Part shown: one piece after another, positions 35,657-45,515 of the stretch
How the letters are laid out: every line of letters starts with the position of its first letter
Position numbering within the stretch: the first letter of the stretch is position 1
Origin: Flavobacterium terrigena
GTDB lineage: Bacteria > Bacteroidota > Bacteroidia > Flavobacteriales > Flavobacteriaceae
Assembly: GCF_900108955.1 (NCBI RefSeq)
Contig: NZ_FNYA01000001.1
Span: 620,001 to 684,000 of the forward strand
DNA: 64,000 nucleotides
Direction: 5' to 3'
Position numbers and translations under genes: made by a program
The notes under the pieces: generated by a model
The model's input: the letters and a program-made list of their open reading frames with translations, nothing else
Told to the model about the DNA's origin: nothing
Databases searched by the model: none

Positions 35657-36820
35657 TTAGAGTGCTTTTTGCTTTTCGATTATTTTTTTATAAAAATTAA
35701 GGTTCTGATTAGCAATTAGATTGATCTCAAAATGCGATGAAATTCTTGCTTTGGCATTCTGTTCCATTTTCTCTCTTAAAGAATTATCAGCTAACAATTG
35801 TAAAATTCTATCTGCATATTCTTGATGATTGAACGGATGTGCAACGAATCCGGAAATACCATTTTCAACAATTTCATTTCCCCAACCAATATTTGAAGCA
35901 ACAATAGCTTTTTCCATTGCCATGGCTTCTAACCAAGAAACAGGCAACGCTTCTGCGTAAGTGGGGAAAACACAAACCGTGGCTTTCTCAATTTGTTTTT
36001 TGACTTCCGAATAGGCAACTGGACCAAAATAAGTTACTTTTTCTAAGGCATTTGGAGTAAATAATTCTTGCATCATTTTCCAAGTAGAACTATTCCCAGA
36101 AATAATATCTGAAGCATCTTTACCAACCAAAACTAATTGTGCATTTGGATTTTTCTCGTGAATGATATTAAAAGCATGAGGCAATTCTAACAAACCTTTT
36201 TTACGAATTAATGTTCCAAAATATAAAATGATGTTATTATTTTCTGTTATAATTGTATCATTATTTTGGAACAAACTCATATCAATTCCATTATGAATGA
36301 TAGTGAAATTATTATTCTGATTAAAAACTTGGTTCGTCATTTTAGCCGTGTAATCACTTACCGAAACATGACCATCTGCATTTTGCAATGCTCGTTTTTC
36401 ATGAAACTTATTCAACCATTTTACAGGACGATTATCTAAATGACAAAAATAGGTATCACTTCCGTTTAACTTAATAACAATTGGACATTTTTTAGGTTTA
36501 ATAAATGATGTAATTCCTGTCCAATCGGTAGCTTCAACGATTTCTATTTTATTCGTATCGTACAAAGTATTAATTATTTTTTCAATTTTCTTTCTAGTAA
36601 AATACCAAGAAAGCCCTTTGATTTTTATGTTTTTTATTTGATGAACTTCAACTGCTTTATCTAAAAAAACAGCATCTAGTTTTTGTCCGTAAACCAGTAT
36701 AACAACTTCATGCCCCAATGCTGTTAGTGCATGAGCTAAGTTTTTAATACTCGTACCTAAACCACCTGAATTACCTGTTTTTTCGTGTGGATATTCTGGT
36801 GTAAGAAAGCCAATTTTCAT
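35657..36820 (-). CDS. Family 4 glycosyltransferase
   Basis: 387 residues starting MKIGFLTPEYPHEKTGNSGGLGTSIKNLA, the glycogen-synthase-like GT4 opening. ILYFGTLIRKKGLLELPHA begins the donor domain and EALPVSWLEAMAMEKAIVAS gives the EX7E motif. IIHNGIDMSLF is the usual hinge. Substrates unknown. Six bases before the hexapeptide transferase gene. Confidence 0.93.
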   Translation of the reverse strand: MKIGFLTPEYPHEKTGNSGGLGTSIKNLAHALTALGHEVVILVYGQKLDAVFLDKAVEVHQIKNIKIKGLSWYFTRKKIEKIINTLYDTNKIEIVEATDWTGITSFIKPKKCPIVIKLNGSDTYFCHLDNRPVKWLNKFHEKRALQNADGHVSVSDYTAKMTNQVFNQNNNFTIIHNGIDMSLFQNNDTIITENNNIILYFGTLIRKKGLLELPHAFNIIHEKNPNAQLVLVGKDASDIISGNSSTWKMMQELFTPNALEKVTYFGPVAYSEVKKQIEKATVCVFPTYAEALPVSWLEAMAMEKAIVASNIGWGNEIVENGISGFVAHPFNHQEYADRILQLLADNSLREKMEQNAKARISSHFEINLIANQNLNFYKKIIEKQKAL

Positions 36821-36826
36821 ATAAAT

Positions 36827-37381
36827 TTAGTATCTGTTATGAATGTAATTTTCAGACAAATCTTTATCTAAAATTGTTATTGCAGAAGCTACTACAGTAG
36901 AATGTGAAGGTATTGATTTTGTTACGACTGAATTCGCACTTATTGTCACATTATTTTCTATTTCAACATTTCCAAACACACAAGCATTCGGACCAATAAA
37001 AACATTATCTCTAATAATTGGTGTGCCAATATTTCCAGAATTTGAAACACCTAAAGTAACACCTTGAGAAATATTACAATTGTTTCCAATAATGACATCT
37101 CCATGAATAACAATTCCTCCAAAATGTCCAATATAGAAACCTGCACCAATTGTTGTTCTGTAAGAAATGTCCATTCCATATTTAAATTTCAAACGACGAA
37201 GCCACAAAAAATAAAAGTAAAATAACAACTTATTTCTTTTTCTATATTTCTGACAAAGTCTGAAAATTGTCATGAATTTTAATCCTGGATTTGGGAAAAA
37301 CCAAAAAACAGAAAGCACTTTAGAAAAAGTAACTTTATCTATTCCATGTCTTTTAAAATCAGATTCAATTAATTTATTCAT
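36827..37381 (-). CDS. Left-handed beta-helix acyltransferase (serine-acetyltransferase-like)
   Basis: 184 residues from the ATG at 37381 (MNKLIESDFKRHG), which lies 8 bases inside the upstream gene; longer starts extend far into that gene and are unlikely. The C-terminal half has hexapeptide repeats: IGAGFYIGHFGGIVIHGDVIIG, NCNISQGVTLG, NVFIGPNACVFGNVEI. It resembles CysE/colanic-acid acetyltransferases. It probably O-acetylates a sugar or amino-sugar in this locus. Confidence 0.88.
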   Translation of the reverse strand: MNKLIESDFKRHGIDKVTFSKVLSVFWFFPNPGLKFMTIFRLCQKYRKRNKLLFYFYFLWLRRLKFKYGMDISYRTTIGAGFYIGHFGGIVIHGDVIIGNNCNISQGVTLGVSNSGNIGTPIIRDNVFIGPNACVFGNVEIENNVTISANSVVTKSIPSHSTVVASAITILDKDLSENYIHNRY

Positions 37382-38768
37382 TTTTAAGAATTTTGTTAAT
37401 CTCATTCCAAATTCTATACGAAGCCTTATCTGCTGGTTGAATATTAATTCTTTCAAACCATTTCTTAGCACCTGCAATAGAAGAATTATTTTCTAGAGCT
37501 AGCTGTATTTTTTGTTCAATTTCAGATTGATTATTTATCCAAATTACATCATTTTTAGAATACATTGATCTAAAATGAACATATTTATAAATTTTATCTA
37601 CAGACCAATCCTTTTGTTTTTTATTCGTAACATCATAATTGATATACAAACAAGGTTTTTCAAACACGGTGAAATCAAAAACCATTGATGAACCTAAGTT
37701 TATAACTATTTCAGAATGTCTAATTGTATTCACCAAAACTGCATTGTCTTCTTTAAGTGGCAAAACGGTATTCCAACCATCACCAATTTTAGCCCATTTC
37801 GGATCAATAGGAACAATAATATCTTTAAATTTTTCTAAAACTTCATGGTATCTGTTTGAAAAATCAACAGGACTTTTCCTAAGAATAATCCCTAAATTAT
37901 TTCCTTTTGAATTCAAATTAGAAACCGCATTTACAACAGCTTCTAAATATCTTTCGTCGTCAGGACAAGTAGTAATATCATCACCCGAATAACAAATGTA
38001 TTTTTTGTTTGTATCTAAGTTATACTTTGCAAAAAAAGCATCACGAGTTACATAATTCTCCTCATCAAAATGAGTTTCAAATTGTGGTGTACCAGTTATT
38101 TTTACTTGTTCGTTTTTTATATTCGGATAATATTTTAGTAATTCATTTTTCATAAAATCACTCCAAACAAAATAAAAATCTGTTTCAACAACCATTGTTG
38201 CTTTTGGTAAATTATCCCAAGAAAAAATAAAAGTTGCTGTTGGTATATTTAATTCTTTAGCGGCTAATAAAGGTGCTAAAGCACTTAAATGTCTTTGATT
38301 CGTACAAAAAACAAAGTCAGGTTTTTGTAAAATCAATTGCTCTCTACACGTTTTATAATAAGCTGTGGTTTGTTCCAGTTTGTTTAAATAATTTCTTAAA
38401 AAAGAGATTCCTTTTCTATTCGTGCAAACTTTAATTAAACCATCAACTAGAAAATTTTTAAGCTTGTTTTTTATGCCTTTTGTATTCGGTTTAAATCGAT
38501 AAGAATCATAAACGTTATCGTTATCATTTTTCTTATTTAATAATAAAGTCGATTGAATTATAGCATTCTTTAAAACATCTGATGCTAAATGTACTTTAGC
38601 GTTTGTTATTTTAACTTCAGAAAAATCAAATTCCGTTAAGTTAAAAGGCGTATTATTCCAAAATGTAATATCGAAATTCTCTTTCCCAATTTTATGAAAA
38701 TTTGAAAAGGCAAAATTTCGGAGACCAATTCCATCAGGTAATAAGATAAAAATCTTTTTATTATTCAT
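37374..38768 (-). CDS. Probable GT-B-fold transferase of unassigned family
   Basis: 464 residues, no membrane helices. Features include RHLSALAPLLAAKELNIPTATFIFSWDNLPKA, ICYSGDDITTCPDDERYL and RHSEIVINLGSSMVFDFTVFEKPCLYINYD. The last segment resembles the donor site of CDP-glycerol/UDP-sugar transferases with a GT-B fold, where glycines and a Phe/Glu bind the nucleotide sugar. The specific family is not clear to me. Ends with the ATG of the next gene inside it. Confidence 0.65.
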   Translation of the reverse strand: MNNKKIFILLPDGIGLRNFAFSNFHKIGKENFDITFWNNTPFNLTEFDFSEVKITNAKVHLASDVLKNAIIQSTLLLNKKNDNDNVYDSYRFKPNTKGIKNKLKNFLVDGLIKVCTNRKGISFLRNYLNKLEQTTAYYKTCREQLILQKPDFVFCTNQRHLSALAPLLAAKELNIPTATFIFSWDNLPKATMVVETDFYFVWSDFMKNELLKYYPNIKNEQVKITGTPQFETHFDEENYVTRDAFFAKYNLDTNKKYICYSGDDITTCPDDERYLEAVVNAVSNLNSKGNNLGIILRKSPVDFSNRYHEVLEKFKDIIVPIDPKWAKIGDGWNTVLPLKEDNAVLVNTIRHSEIVINLGSSMVFDFTVFEKPCLYINYDVTNKKQKDWSVDKIYKYVHFRSMYSKNDVIWINNQSEIEQKIQLALENNSSIAGAKKWFERINIQPADKASYRIWNEINKILKNE

Positions 38769-38789
38769 TAAAATTTTTGATTTATAACG

Positions 38790-40001
38790 TTATAGAATTT
38801 GATTTTTAAGTTTTAACGACAAGGTAATAATTGCGTAAACATTAATACTGAAAATTAGAAAAATATTTAAGTAATTAAATTTTGAAAACCATTTTGAATC
38901 CATTTTTAATTCTGAATAATACAAAATCAATGGTATAAACACCCCAATTAACCATCTTATTTCAATATTTAAAATAAGAATAAAGCAAAGTACAAAAAGC
39001 GTAATTATGGTTGAAATCGGAATAAAAACATCTTTAATTTTAATCTTATTAAGATATAAAACCAAAATAAAAGGAATAAAAAATATTAATCCTAATTGTC
39101 TGAAACCGTCTTTTGATGCGTAAAATAAATTCTTAAAAAACTCCGTAAAAGTCAATTTTAAATCAAAAAAAGCACTTTCTAAAGTCGTTTTAGGTAAAGA
39201 GTTCATTCCGTTTTTAACAAGATAAGCATCTGTTTCTTCCCATGAAACATGATGCCCATTTGATAATTTCCCATCATTAATTGCCAGTTGTGACAAATAA
39301 TTTCTTTGTGTCCAATTCGATTTAACACTTGCTTCAGGAACTTTCTGATCATAAGAGAAACTCTTTTTGACAAGCAATGAAGGCATATTAATTGCAACAA
39401 AAACCAAAAACAGAAATGCTGGTATTTTATAATTAATAGTCTTTAATGCACTATTTTTATAAATCACATAAAAGCCTAATAAAATTGCAGGAAAATAAAC
39501 CCAAAATAACTGTCTCGTGAAAAACGCAATTATTAATGCCGAAATTGCTAAACTTGAATTCCATTTATTGTTTTTATTTAAAAAATAAACTTCACATAAA
39601 AAGACAATTATTCCTAAAAAGAAGATGGTATCATTCGTCCCTGAGAAAAAGACTTTAGAAGTACTTATAAAAAATAAAAAACAAAAATAGAACAAGAAAT
39701 TCACCTTTCTTTTATAAAAGTAAAACACTAATAACAAGAAAAGTGCTGAGTTAATTATTCTAAAAAATTGCAGATTAGTAAACAGAAAAGAAAACAGATA
39801 ACTTAATAGCATGTAGGGAATTGAAATTCCTTTTTCAATAGAATGAATCCATCCTTTTTCTTGAATTAGCTTTAAATCTTCTAAAAATAAAATTTCATCT
39901 CCTCCACCAATCCTTAAGTTAAAACAATAAATAATTGTTATAACTAAATTTACAATAACCGTAAATAAAAGTATTGATTTGGTTAATTTATTTAATTTCA
40001 T
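38790..40001 (-). CDS. Polytopic membrane protein (polymerase- or GT39-like)
   Basis: 403 residues, about 10 hydrophobic segments, with a long hydrophilic loop (about 222-285) holding PEASVKSNWTQRNYLSQL and GHHVSWEETDAYLVKNG. The N-terminal RIGGGDEILFLEDLKL just after the first helix has acidic residues in the position used by GT-C transferases. It could be a GT-C glycosyltransferase or a glycan polymerase. Neither can be proven here. Confidence 0.65.
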   Translation of the reverse strand: MKLNKLTKSILLFTVIVNLVITIIYCFNLRIGGGDEILFLEDLKLIQEKGWIHSIEKGISIPYMLLSYLFSFLFTNLQFFRIINSALFLLLVFYFYKRKVNFLFYFCFLFFISTSKVFFSGTNDTIFFLGIIVFLCEVYFLNKNNKWNSSLAISALIIAFFTRQLFWVYFPAILLGFYVIYKNSALKTINYKIPAFLFLVFVAINMPSLLVKKSFSYDQKVPEASVKSNWTQRNYLSQLAINDGKLSNGHHVSWEETDAYLVKNGMNSLPKTTLESAFFDLKLTFTEFFKNLFYASKDGFRQLGLIFFIPFILVLYLNKIKIKDVFIPISTIITLFVLCFILILNIEIRWLIGVFIPLILYYSELKMDSKWFSKFNYLNIFLIFSINVYAIITLSLKLKNQIL

Positions 40002-40005
40002 AAAA

Positions 40006-40881
40006 TTAGTTATAAAAGAAATTCATAATGTAATTAGTATATATTTTCGCTCCTTCATCATTTAAATGCCCACAAGATGCAAAATATTTATCGTCAGTAA
40101 TTACGTTTTCAAAATTATGGATTTCTGGATAGAGTTGATGAACTTTATCAAAATAATCCAATCCTTTAGTATTCTGACACATCGGTGTCATTACTACAGT
40201 CAATTTGATATTGTTTTGTTTACAAATTTGTTTTATTTCTTCGTAATATTTATTTCTAATCACTTTCAATGAAGAAATATCATTCTTCATATTTCCTTTT
40301 TTATGGGAAATTAACGGGTAATATCCTTTATTAAATAAGGTATTCGTTGGCTTTTTCGCAGCTACATCATATACTTCTCTAAAACCTATTTTATTATCAA
40401 ATTTAATATATCTGTAAAAGGGCAAATAATAAATTTGGTAAAAATCGGCTTCATTTTTATAATGGTTTTTAATAATTTCATTTCGATGAATATAAGGCAT
40501 AAAACGAGCAGTTGTTCCTTCATCTCTTTTCTCATTGCAAATACTCAAATCGGCTTCTAAAATTAAATTTTTGATTTCATATTTATTAGCAACCATTAAT
40601 TTTAATAATAATGACGTTTCAAATAAATGCGAACCACTAATTCCATAGTTAAAAGCTTTAAAACCTTTATCTTCAAACACTTTAGTCACAAAATGATTGT
40701 TAGCACGAGAAGTTCCCATAAAAACAACATCATATTTTTTATTTGAGGTATGAATGACATTTTCTATTTTATTTCTCTCTGCCGAATGAGATATAATTGC
40801 AGTATAGATAACATCTAACAACAAAGAAGCTACAAAAAGTATAACTAGAAATAATATTATTTTTTTAAAAAAACGTTTCAT
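40006..40881 (-). CDS. SGNH-like membrane-anchored protein lacking the canonical Asp
   Basis: 291 residues with one N-terminal membrane helix (about 7-30) and an extracytoplasmic domain. GTSR (56-59, nucleophile Ser58) is the SGNH block I. Block V reads YFASCGHLNDEGA: His is kept, but the Asp three residues before it, seen in the paralogue next door as YFYDKLHVNHDGA, is Ser. Together with the MBOAT gene it should act in sugar O-acetylation. The Asp loss may mean a non-catalytic or altered partner. Confidence 0.75.
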   Translation of the reverse strand: MKRFFKKIILFLVILFVASLLLDVIYTAIISHSAERNKIENVIHTSNKKYDVVFMGTSRANNHFVTKVFEDKGFKAFNYGISGSHLFETSLLLKLMVANKYEIKNLILEADLSICNEKRDEGTTARFMPYIHRNEIIKNHYKNEADFYQIYYLPFYRYIKFDNKIGFREVYDVAAKKPTNTLFNKGYYPLISHKKGNMKNDISSLKVIRNKYYEEIKQICKQNNIKLTVVMTPMCQNTKGLDYFDKVHQLYPEIHNFENVITDDKYFASCGHLNDEGAKIYTNYIMNFFYN

Positions 40882-41766
40882 CTATAATTTTAGTTTTTCT
40901 ATTAAAACATTCGTAAAAGCTAATGCTCCATCATGGTTTACATGCAATTTATCATAGAAGTATTTATCTTCAGAAATTACATTATGAAAATTATGAAGTT
41001 GTGGCACATTTTGTTTCAATTCATCAAAATAATTTAAATTCTCCGATTTTAAAGATATTGGGGCGCTAAAATAGATAAACTTTAAATTTTCGGATGTAGC
41101 AAAAGTATTTATTTCGCTAAAGTATTTATTTTTTTTATTAGCACTATTTGGAATTTTTTCAAGTTTTCTAGAAGAAGATCCATACAACGGTTCATAACCT
41201 TTATTCGAGTTAAAAATAGAGGGTTTGTTTTTTAATGAAGAAAATACTTTCCTAAAACCAATTAACTGATCAGAACCAGTATATTTTAAGAATGGAATAT
41301 ATTTATAAAATAAATAATTCTCCTTAGTGTTCTTTAAATAATCATTTATTATCATATTAGAAGAACTACAAAATGGCAATAACTCAAAACTGAAAAATTT
41401 AGATGATTCTTCCTCATGATTAAATGAATAATCAATTTGAATGAACAATTTTTCATAGGATACATTATAGTCTTTTAAAAGTTTAATGATATAACTCATA
41501 TCTTTCAACTTTAATCCTTTTATCCCTAAATTTATTGTTTTTTTATTTGTCTTTTTTTCTATTTCTTCTGCTATTACAGAATTTTCAACACGAGAAGAAC
41601 CAATGAAAATATAATCGAATTTTTGATTTTTTAAACTATTGATATATTGAACTTTGTTTTGTGGTGTTGCATTTTCATACACATACGTAAAACCAAAATC
41701 TAACGCATAAGCACATACAATAAGCACAAGTACTATTTTCAGAATATGTTTTACAAATGTTTGCAT
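40882..41766 (-). CDS. SGNH-like membrane-anchored acetyltransferase partner
   Basis: 294 residues, N-terminal membrane helix (about 8-27), GSSR at 56-59 and the block V DKLH near the C-terminus, giving a full Ser-Asp-His set. Layout is that of AlgJ/AlgX/PatB-type proteins that take acetyl groups from an MBOAT partner and place them on sugars in the periplasm. It follows the MBOAT gene with TAATG overlap and is followed with no gap by its paralogue. Confidence 0.78.
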   Translation of the reverse strand: MQTFVKHILKIVLVLIVCAYALDFGFTYVYENATPQNKVQYINSLKNQKFDYIFIGSSRVENSVIAEEIEKKTNKKTINLGIKGLKLKDMSYIIKLLKDYNVSYEKLFIQIDYSFNHEEESSKFFSFELLPFCSSSNMIINDYLKNTKENYLFYKYIPFLKYTGSDQLIGFRKVFSSLKNKPSIFNSNKGYEPLYGSSSRKLEKIPNSANKKNKYFSEINTFATSENLKFIYFSAPISLKSENLNYFDELKQNVPQLHNFHNVISEDKYFYDKLHVNHDGALAFTNVLIEKLKL

Positions 41767-43199
41767 TAAAACTGAAAATAAATAAATTCTTTATAATCAG
41801 AAAAAACACCTAAAGCTAAAATTGCCATGATACAAAACAATAGTTTTACATTTTCATATTTACCAGAAATAGGTTCTGTTTTGTATTTATGAAACCATTC
41901 AAATACAATAAAAACACCAACTAACGGCAATAATTCAAATGAGTAACGCTCATTTCCTAAATATTGAACATCAAAATTTAAGTTGGTAAACATGTTTTTA
42001 ATGTACAACAACGCATCTGAAATAGATTTTGCTCTAAAAAAGATCCAAGCAAATGTTGTGATTGAAAAAGTAAGCACAATATGTAGAATCGTTTGCAAAC
42101 CTTCTCTATTCCATCTAAAATTGATATCTTCTAAGTTACTCCTGTTTTTATTTAGCAACAATAAAGGCAAGAAATAAATAGCATTGATTAATCCCCACGC
42201 GATAAATGTCCAATTGGCTCCATGCCAAAATCCGCTCACTAAAAAGATGATAAACGTATTGCGAACTTGCATCCATTTTCCGCCTTTACTTCCGCCTAAC
42301 GGAATGTATAAATAATCTCTAAACCATGATGATAATGAAATGTGCCAACGGCGCCAAAACTCTGCAATATCTCTTGAAAAATAAGGGAAATTGAAGTTTT
42401 TCAACAAGTCGATTCCAAAAAGTTTTGATGTTCCTAAAGCGATATCTGAATACCCTGAAAAATCACCATAAATTTGAAAAGCAAAATAAATAGCTCCTAA
42501 AACTAGTGATAACGAATTCATATCTTCTTGATGATTAAATACTTCATTAGCATACATGGCACAAGAATCGGCAATGACAACTTTTTTGACTAATCCCCAA
42601 ATAATTTGGTGTACACCTTCTTTAGCTTTTTCAAAGCTAAACTCACGTTTTACTTTTACTTGCGGTAATAAATGTGTGGCACGTTCAATCGGACCAGCAA
42701 CTAACAAAGGAAAGTAACTCACGAAAAGTGAGTAATCTATAAAATTATATTCGGCTTTAATTCGTTTGTAATAAATATCAATTACATAAGATAAACCGTG
42801 AAAAGTATAGAAAGAAATACCAACTGGTAAAATTACTTTAATCAATAATGGGTTAACTTGAAATCCAAAACCATTGATTAATTCGGTAAAGGATGTGGCG
42901 AAGAAATTATAATATTTAAAAACTCCTAGAAATCCAAGATTAACAATAATACTTAGCCAAAACCAAAATCTTCTTTTAGAAATGGTTTCGTTTTTTTCAA
43001 TCATTATTCCCGTAAAATAATCTAAAAGGGTTGAAAATACTAATAAAAAAAGGAAACGCCAATCCCAACAAGCATAAAAATAATAACTTGCTATAATTAA
43101 TAAACTATTTTGCCACGATTTATTTTTATTGAAAACAAACCAATATAATAGAAAGACTATTGGTAAAAAAGCCGCGAAGTGAAGTGAGTTAAAAAACAT
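41766..43199 (-). CDS. MBOAT family O-acyltransferase (AlgI-like)
   Basis: A 477-residue polytopic membrane protein that moves acetyl groups across the membrane. It begins MFFNSLHFAAFLPIVFLLYWF, has FAFQIYGDFSGYSDIALG, FWRRWHISLSSWFRDYLYIPLGGS and the catalytic His in SGFWHGANWTFIAWGL. These match AlgI/PatA-type enzymes. Next to two SGNH partners it defines an O-acetylation module for the surface glycan. Confidence 0.95.
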   Translation of the reverse strand: MFFNSLHFAAFLPIVFLLYWFVFNKNKSWQNSLLIIASYYFYACWDWRFLFLLVFSTLLDYFTGIMIEKNETISKRRFWFWLSIIVNLGFLGVFKYYNFFATSFTELINGFGFQVNPLLIKVILPVGISFYTFHGLSYVIDIYYKRIKAEYNFIDYSLFVSYFPLLVAGPIERATHLLPQVKVKREFSFEKAKEGVHQIIWGLVKKVVIADSCAMYANEVFNHQEDMNSLSLVLGAIYFAFQIYGDFSGYSDIALGTSKLFGIDLLKNFNFPYFSRDIAEFWRRWHISLSSWFRDYLYIPLGGSKGGKWMQVRNTFIIFLVSGFWHGANWTFIAWGLINAIYFLPLLLLNKNRSNLEDINFRWNREGLQTILHIVLTFSITTFAWIFFRAKSISDALLYIKNMFTNLNFDVQYLGNERYSFELLPLVGVFIVFEWFHKYKTEPISGKYENVKLLFCIMAILALGVFSDYKEFIYFQF

Positions 43200-43201
43200 T
43201 A

Positions 43202-44335
43202 TTAGTGGATATCTTTAAATTGCTTTTGATGATTGAGCTGCCAAATATCGGTATTTAATAATGAATTTAAAAACAATTGTGCGCTATTACCTGTTCCATA
43301 ATCATTTTTCGATGGTAAAATTTCATGTGTATCGATAGATTGTAAAGCTTCTGTAATGATTTCTTTCGTATAATCTACATTAATAATATCAGCATGAAGG
43401 GAACGGTTTTGTTGTCGGGTTCCAATATTAATAATTGGCAAACCGTAATAAGGTGCTTCACGAATTCCGGCGCTACTATTTCCTATTATGAATTGAGATT
43501 TTTTCAATAAGGTTAGAAAATATTCAAATCGTAAAGAAGGAAATATTCTGAAACGAGAATTATTTTTTAATTTCTCGTATGCTTTGATAATGGCATTACT
43601 ACCTAAATCGTTATTCGGAAAAACAACTACATAATTGTGAGTATCATTTAACAGAACCTCAACAAAATCATTTGCGTATTGTTCCATATATTTAGCTTCC
43701 GTTGTTACTGGATGAAACATCACAATTGCATATTTATCAAAGATAATTTCGTAATATTTTTTGGCTTGTTCTAAATCTGGTAAACTGTCAGAAAACATAA
43801 TATCTACATCTGGAGAACCAATAGTAAAAATAGATTCGTCCAATTCGCCCATTTGAATTAAGCGTTTTTTGGCTTGTTTGTTAGATACAAAATGAATGTG
43901 ACTCATTTTACTGGTGGAATGTCTGATTAACTCATCAATAGTTCCTGAAACCTCACCACCTTCAATATGCGAAACTAAAATATTATTTAACGAACCCACA
44001 ATCGCACCTGCTAAAGCTTCTACTCTATCACCGTGAATGACAATCATATTGGGTTCGCAATCTTTCACATAAGACGATAATCCTTCAATAGTTTTAGCCA
44101 AAGTTAAATCCATTGTGGTTTCGTGAGTATGATTTTGAAAGGTATGAATATTTGCAAATCCGCATCGTTCTACTTCTAAAAGTGTGTAACCATATTCTTC
44201 TTGAAGATGCATACCAGTTACAAAAATATAAGGTTCGAAATTTGGATGTGCTTCCAAAATTTGAATAAGCGATTTTATTTTACCAAAATCGGCACGAGTT
44301 CCTGTTAGAAATAGAATTTTTTTCAACATGGTCAT
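43202..44335 (-). CDS. neuC: UDP-N-acetylglucosamine 2-epimerase (hydrolysing), NeuC/LegG type
   Basis: First enzyme of CMP-nonulosonic acid synthesis, turning a UDP-HexNAc into a free 2-epimer (ManNAc for sialic acid). The 377-residue product shows FLTGTRADFGKIKSLI, VIHGDRVEALAGA, HIEGGEVSGTIDELIRH and GNSSAGIREAPYYGLP, all typical of this GT-B-like epimerase. Either of two ATGs six bases apart could be the start. No LegB/LegC or PseB/PseC homologues are in the window, so the simplest product is ManNAc. Confidence 0.9.
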   Translation of the reverse strand: MTMLKKILFLTGTRADFGKIKSLIQILEAHPNFEPYIFVTGMHLQEEYGYTLLEVERCGFANIHTFQNHTHETTMDLTLAKTIEGLSSYVKDCEPNMIVIHGDRVEALAGAIVGSLNNILVSHIEGGEVSGTIDELIRHSTSKMSHIHFVSNKQAKKRLIQMGELDESIFTIGSPDVDIMFSDSLPDLEQAKKYYEIIFDKYAIVMFHPVTTEAKYMEQYANDFVEVLLNDTHNYVVVFPNNDLGSNAIIKAYEKLKNNSRFRIFPSLRFEYFLTLLKKSQFIIGNSSAGIREAPYYGLPIINIGTRQQNRSLHADIINVDYTKEIITEALQSIDTHEILPSKNDYGTGNSAQLFLNSLLNTDIWQLNHQKQFKDIH

Positions 44336-44340
44336 TACTT

Positions 44341-45456
44341 TTAATTAATTCTATTTGGATAATATTTATCTCTAATTTTTAAAAAATATTTTTCTAGATA
44401 ATAAGTTATAAACATCCCAGCTAAAACACTTGTTATTATATTGATGGCAAATAATAATATATAATTTATTTCAATTTTTAATATATAATTACAAAAAATT
44501 GAAATAACAATTCCAACGAATCCATGAATCAAATAAATGGAATACGATGAAAAACCAATTTTACTAATTACATTGACAATCCTATTAGAAAAAATAAAGT
44601 TAATTTTTTTATTAATGTCTTTCTCTAAAAGAAAATAAATTAACAACAATCCAAAAGCTACATAAAGCATTGTAAATCCGATTGTTCTCACAAAAAACGA
44701 ATGATCATAATCTACAAATGGCGTAAATGATAGTAACGCAACAATTATAAAAAACAACCCTTTTTTATAACGATTGAAATAATTAATAAGCCAATTTTGC
44801 TTAAAGTAATACAAATAACTAATAAATACACCTGCTAAAAGTGAATCAATTCTTAAATGTGTCATCGTTATGTTTTTCTCATTATATTCTGGATGATATA
44901 AATTATTATAAACTCTTAAAAGTAAACAAATTAGAAAAATAAAAACCAATGCCGTTTGAAAATAATTTACTTTTTTATTCAAAAAATTGAAAGAAGTATG
45001 TAACCATTTTTTAGTAAAAGCCAGATATAAAAAAACTACTAAGCTGAAATAAAAATGTTCTTCCACAGCTAAAGACCAAGAAGCTACATAGCCCCAGCCC
45101 CAGCCCCAAACATAATTTTGAACAAAAAACATATCTGCTAAAAATCCTTTAATTTCAAACTGATTTTTAACAATTTTTGGTATTAGATAAAGTACATAAA
45201 CTAAATAATAAATAGGATAAATTTTGAATCCACGTCTTATTAAAAACAAACCTGGTTTAATATTTCCAAATTTAAGATACTCTTTAAACAAAAGTCCTGA
45301 CACCAAAAAACCACTTAAAACAAAAAACAAATCAACACCAATCCAACCCATTTCTGTTGTAAATTGAAATAAATGTTGATGTCTTAGTAATACTAAAATA
45401 ATGGCAATTCCTCTTAAAAAATCTAATTCTCTTAACCTGTTAACTTTTTGAATCAT
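44341..45456 (-). CDS. Acyltransferase family 3 membrane protein
   Basis: 371 residues, about 10 hydrophobic segments. RELDFLRGIAIILVLLRH near the N-terminus carries the family Arg and His, followed by GVDLFFVLSGFLVSG. It belongs to the OafA-type acyltransferases that acylate surface sugars. It lies between neuC and neuB, so it might acylate the nonulosonic acid, an inference from position. Confidence 0.9.
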   Translation of the reverse strand: MIQKVNRLRELDFLRGIAIILVLLRHQHLFQFTTEMGWIGVDLFFVLSGFLVSGLLFKEYLKFGNIKPGLFLIRRGFKIYPIYYLVYVLYLIPKIVKNQFEIKGFLADMFFVQNYVWGWGWGYVASWSLAVEEHFYFSLVVFLYLAFTKKWLHTSFNFLNKKVNYFQTALVFIFLICLLLRVYNNLYHPEYNEKNITMTHLRIDSLLAGVFISYLYYFKQNWLINYFNRYKKGLFFIIVALLSFTPFVDYDHSFFVRTIGFTMLYVAFGLLLIYFLLEKDINKKINFIFSNRIVNVISKIGFSSYSIYLIHGFVGIVISIFCNYILKIEINYILLFAINIITSVLAGMFITYYLEKYFLKIRDKYYPNRIN

Positions 45457-45515
45457 TAAACTGTTTTTGTTTTATCAAAATGGACACGAATATCATTTTG
45501 ATATAATATTTTTAT

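Noticed and set aside
38790-40001. Wzx flippase
   Set aside because: It has about ten helices and a large hydrophilic loop, and lacks the MATE/MOP-like layout; GT-C or polymerase fits better.
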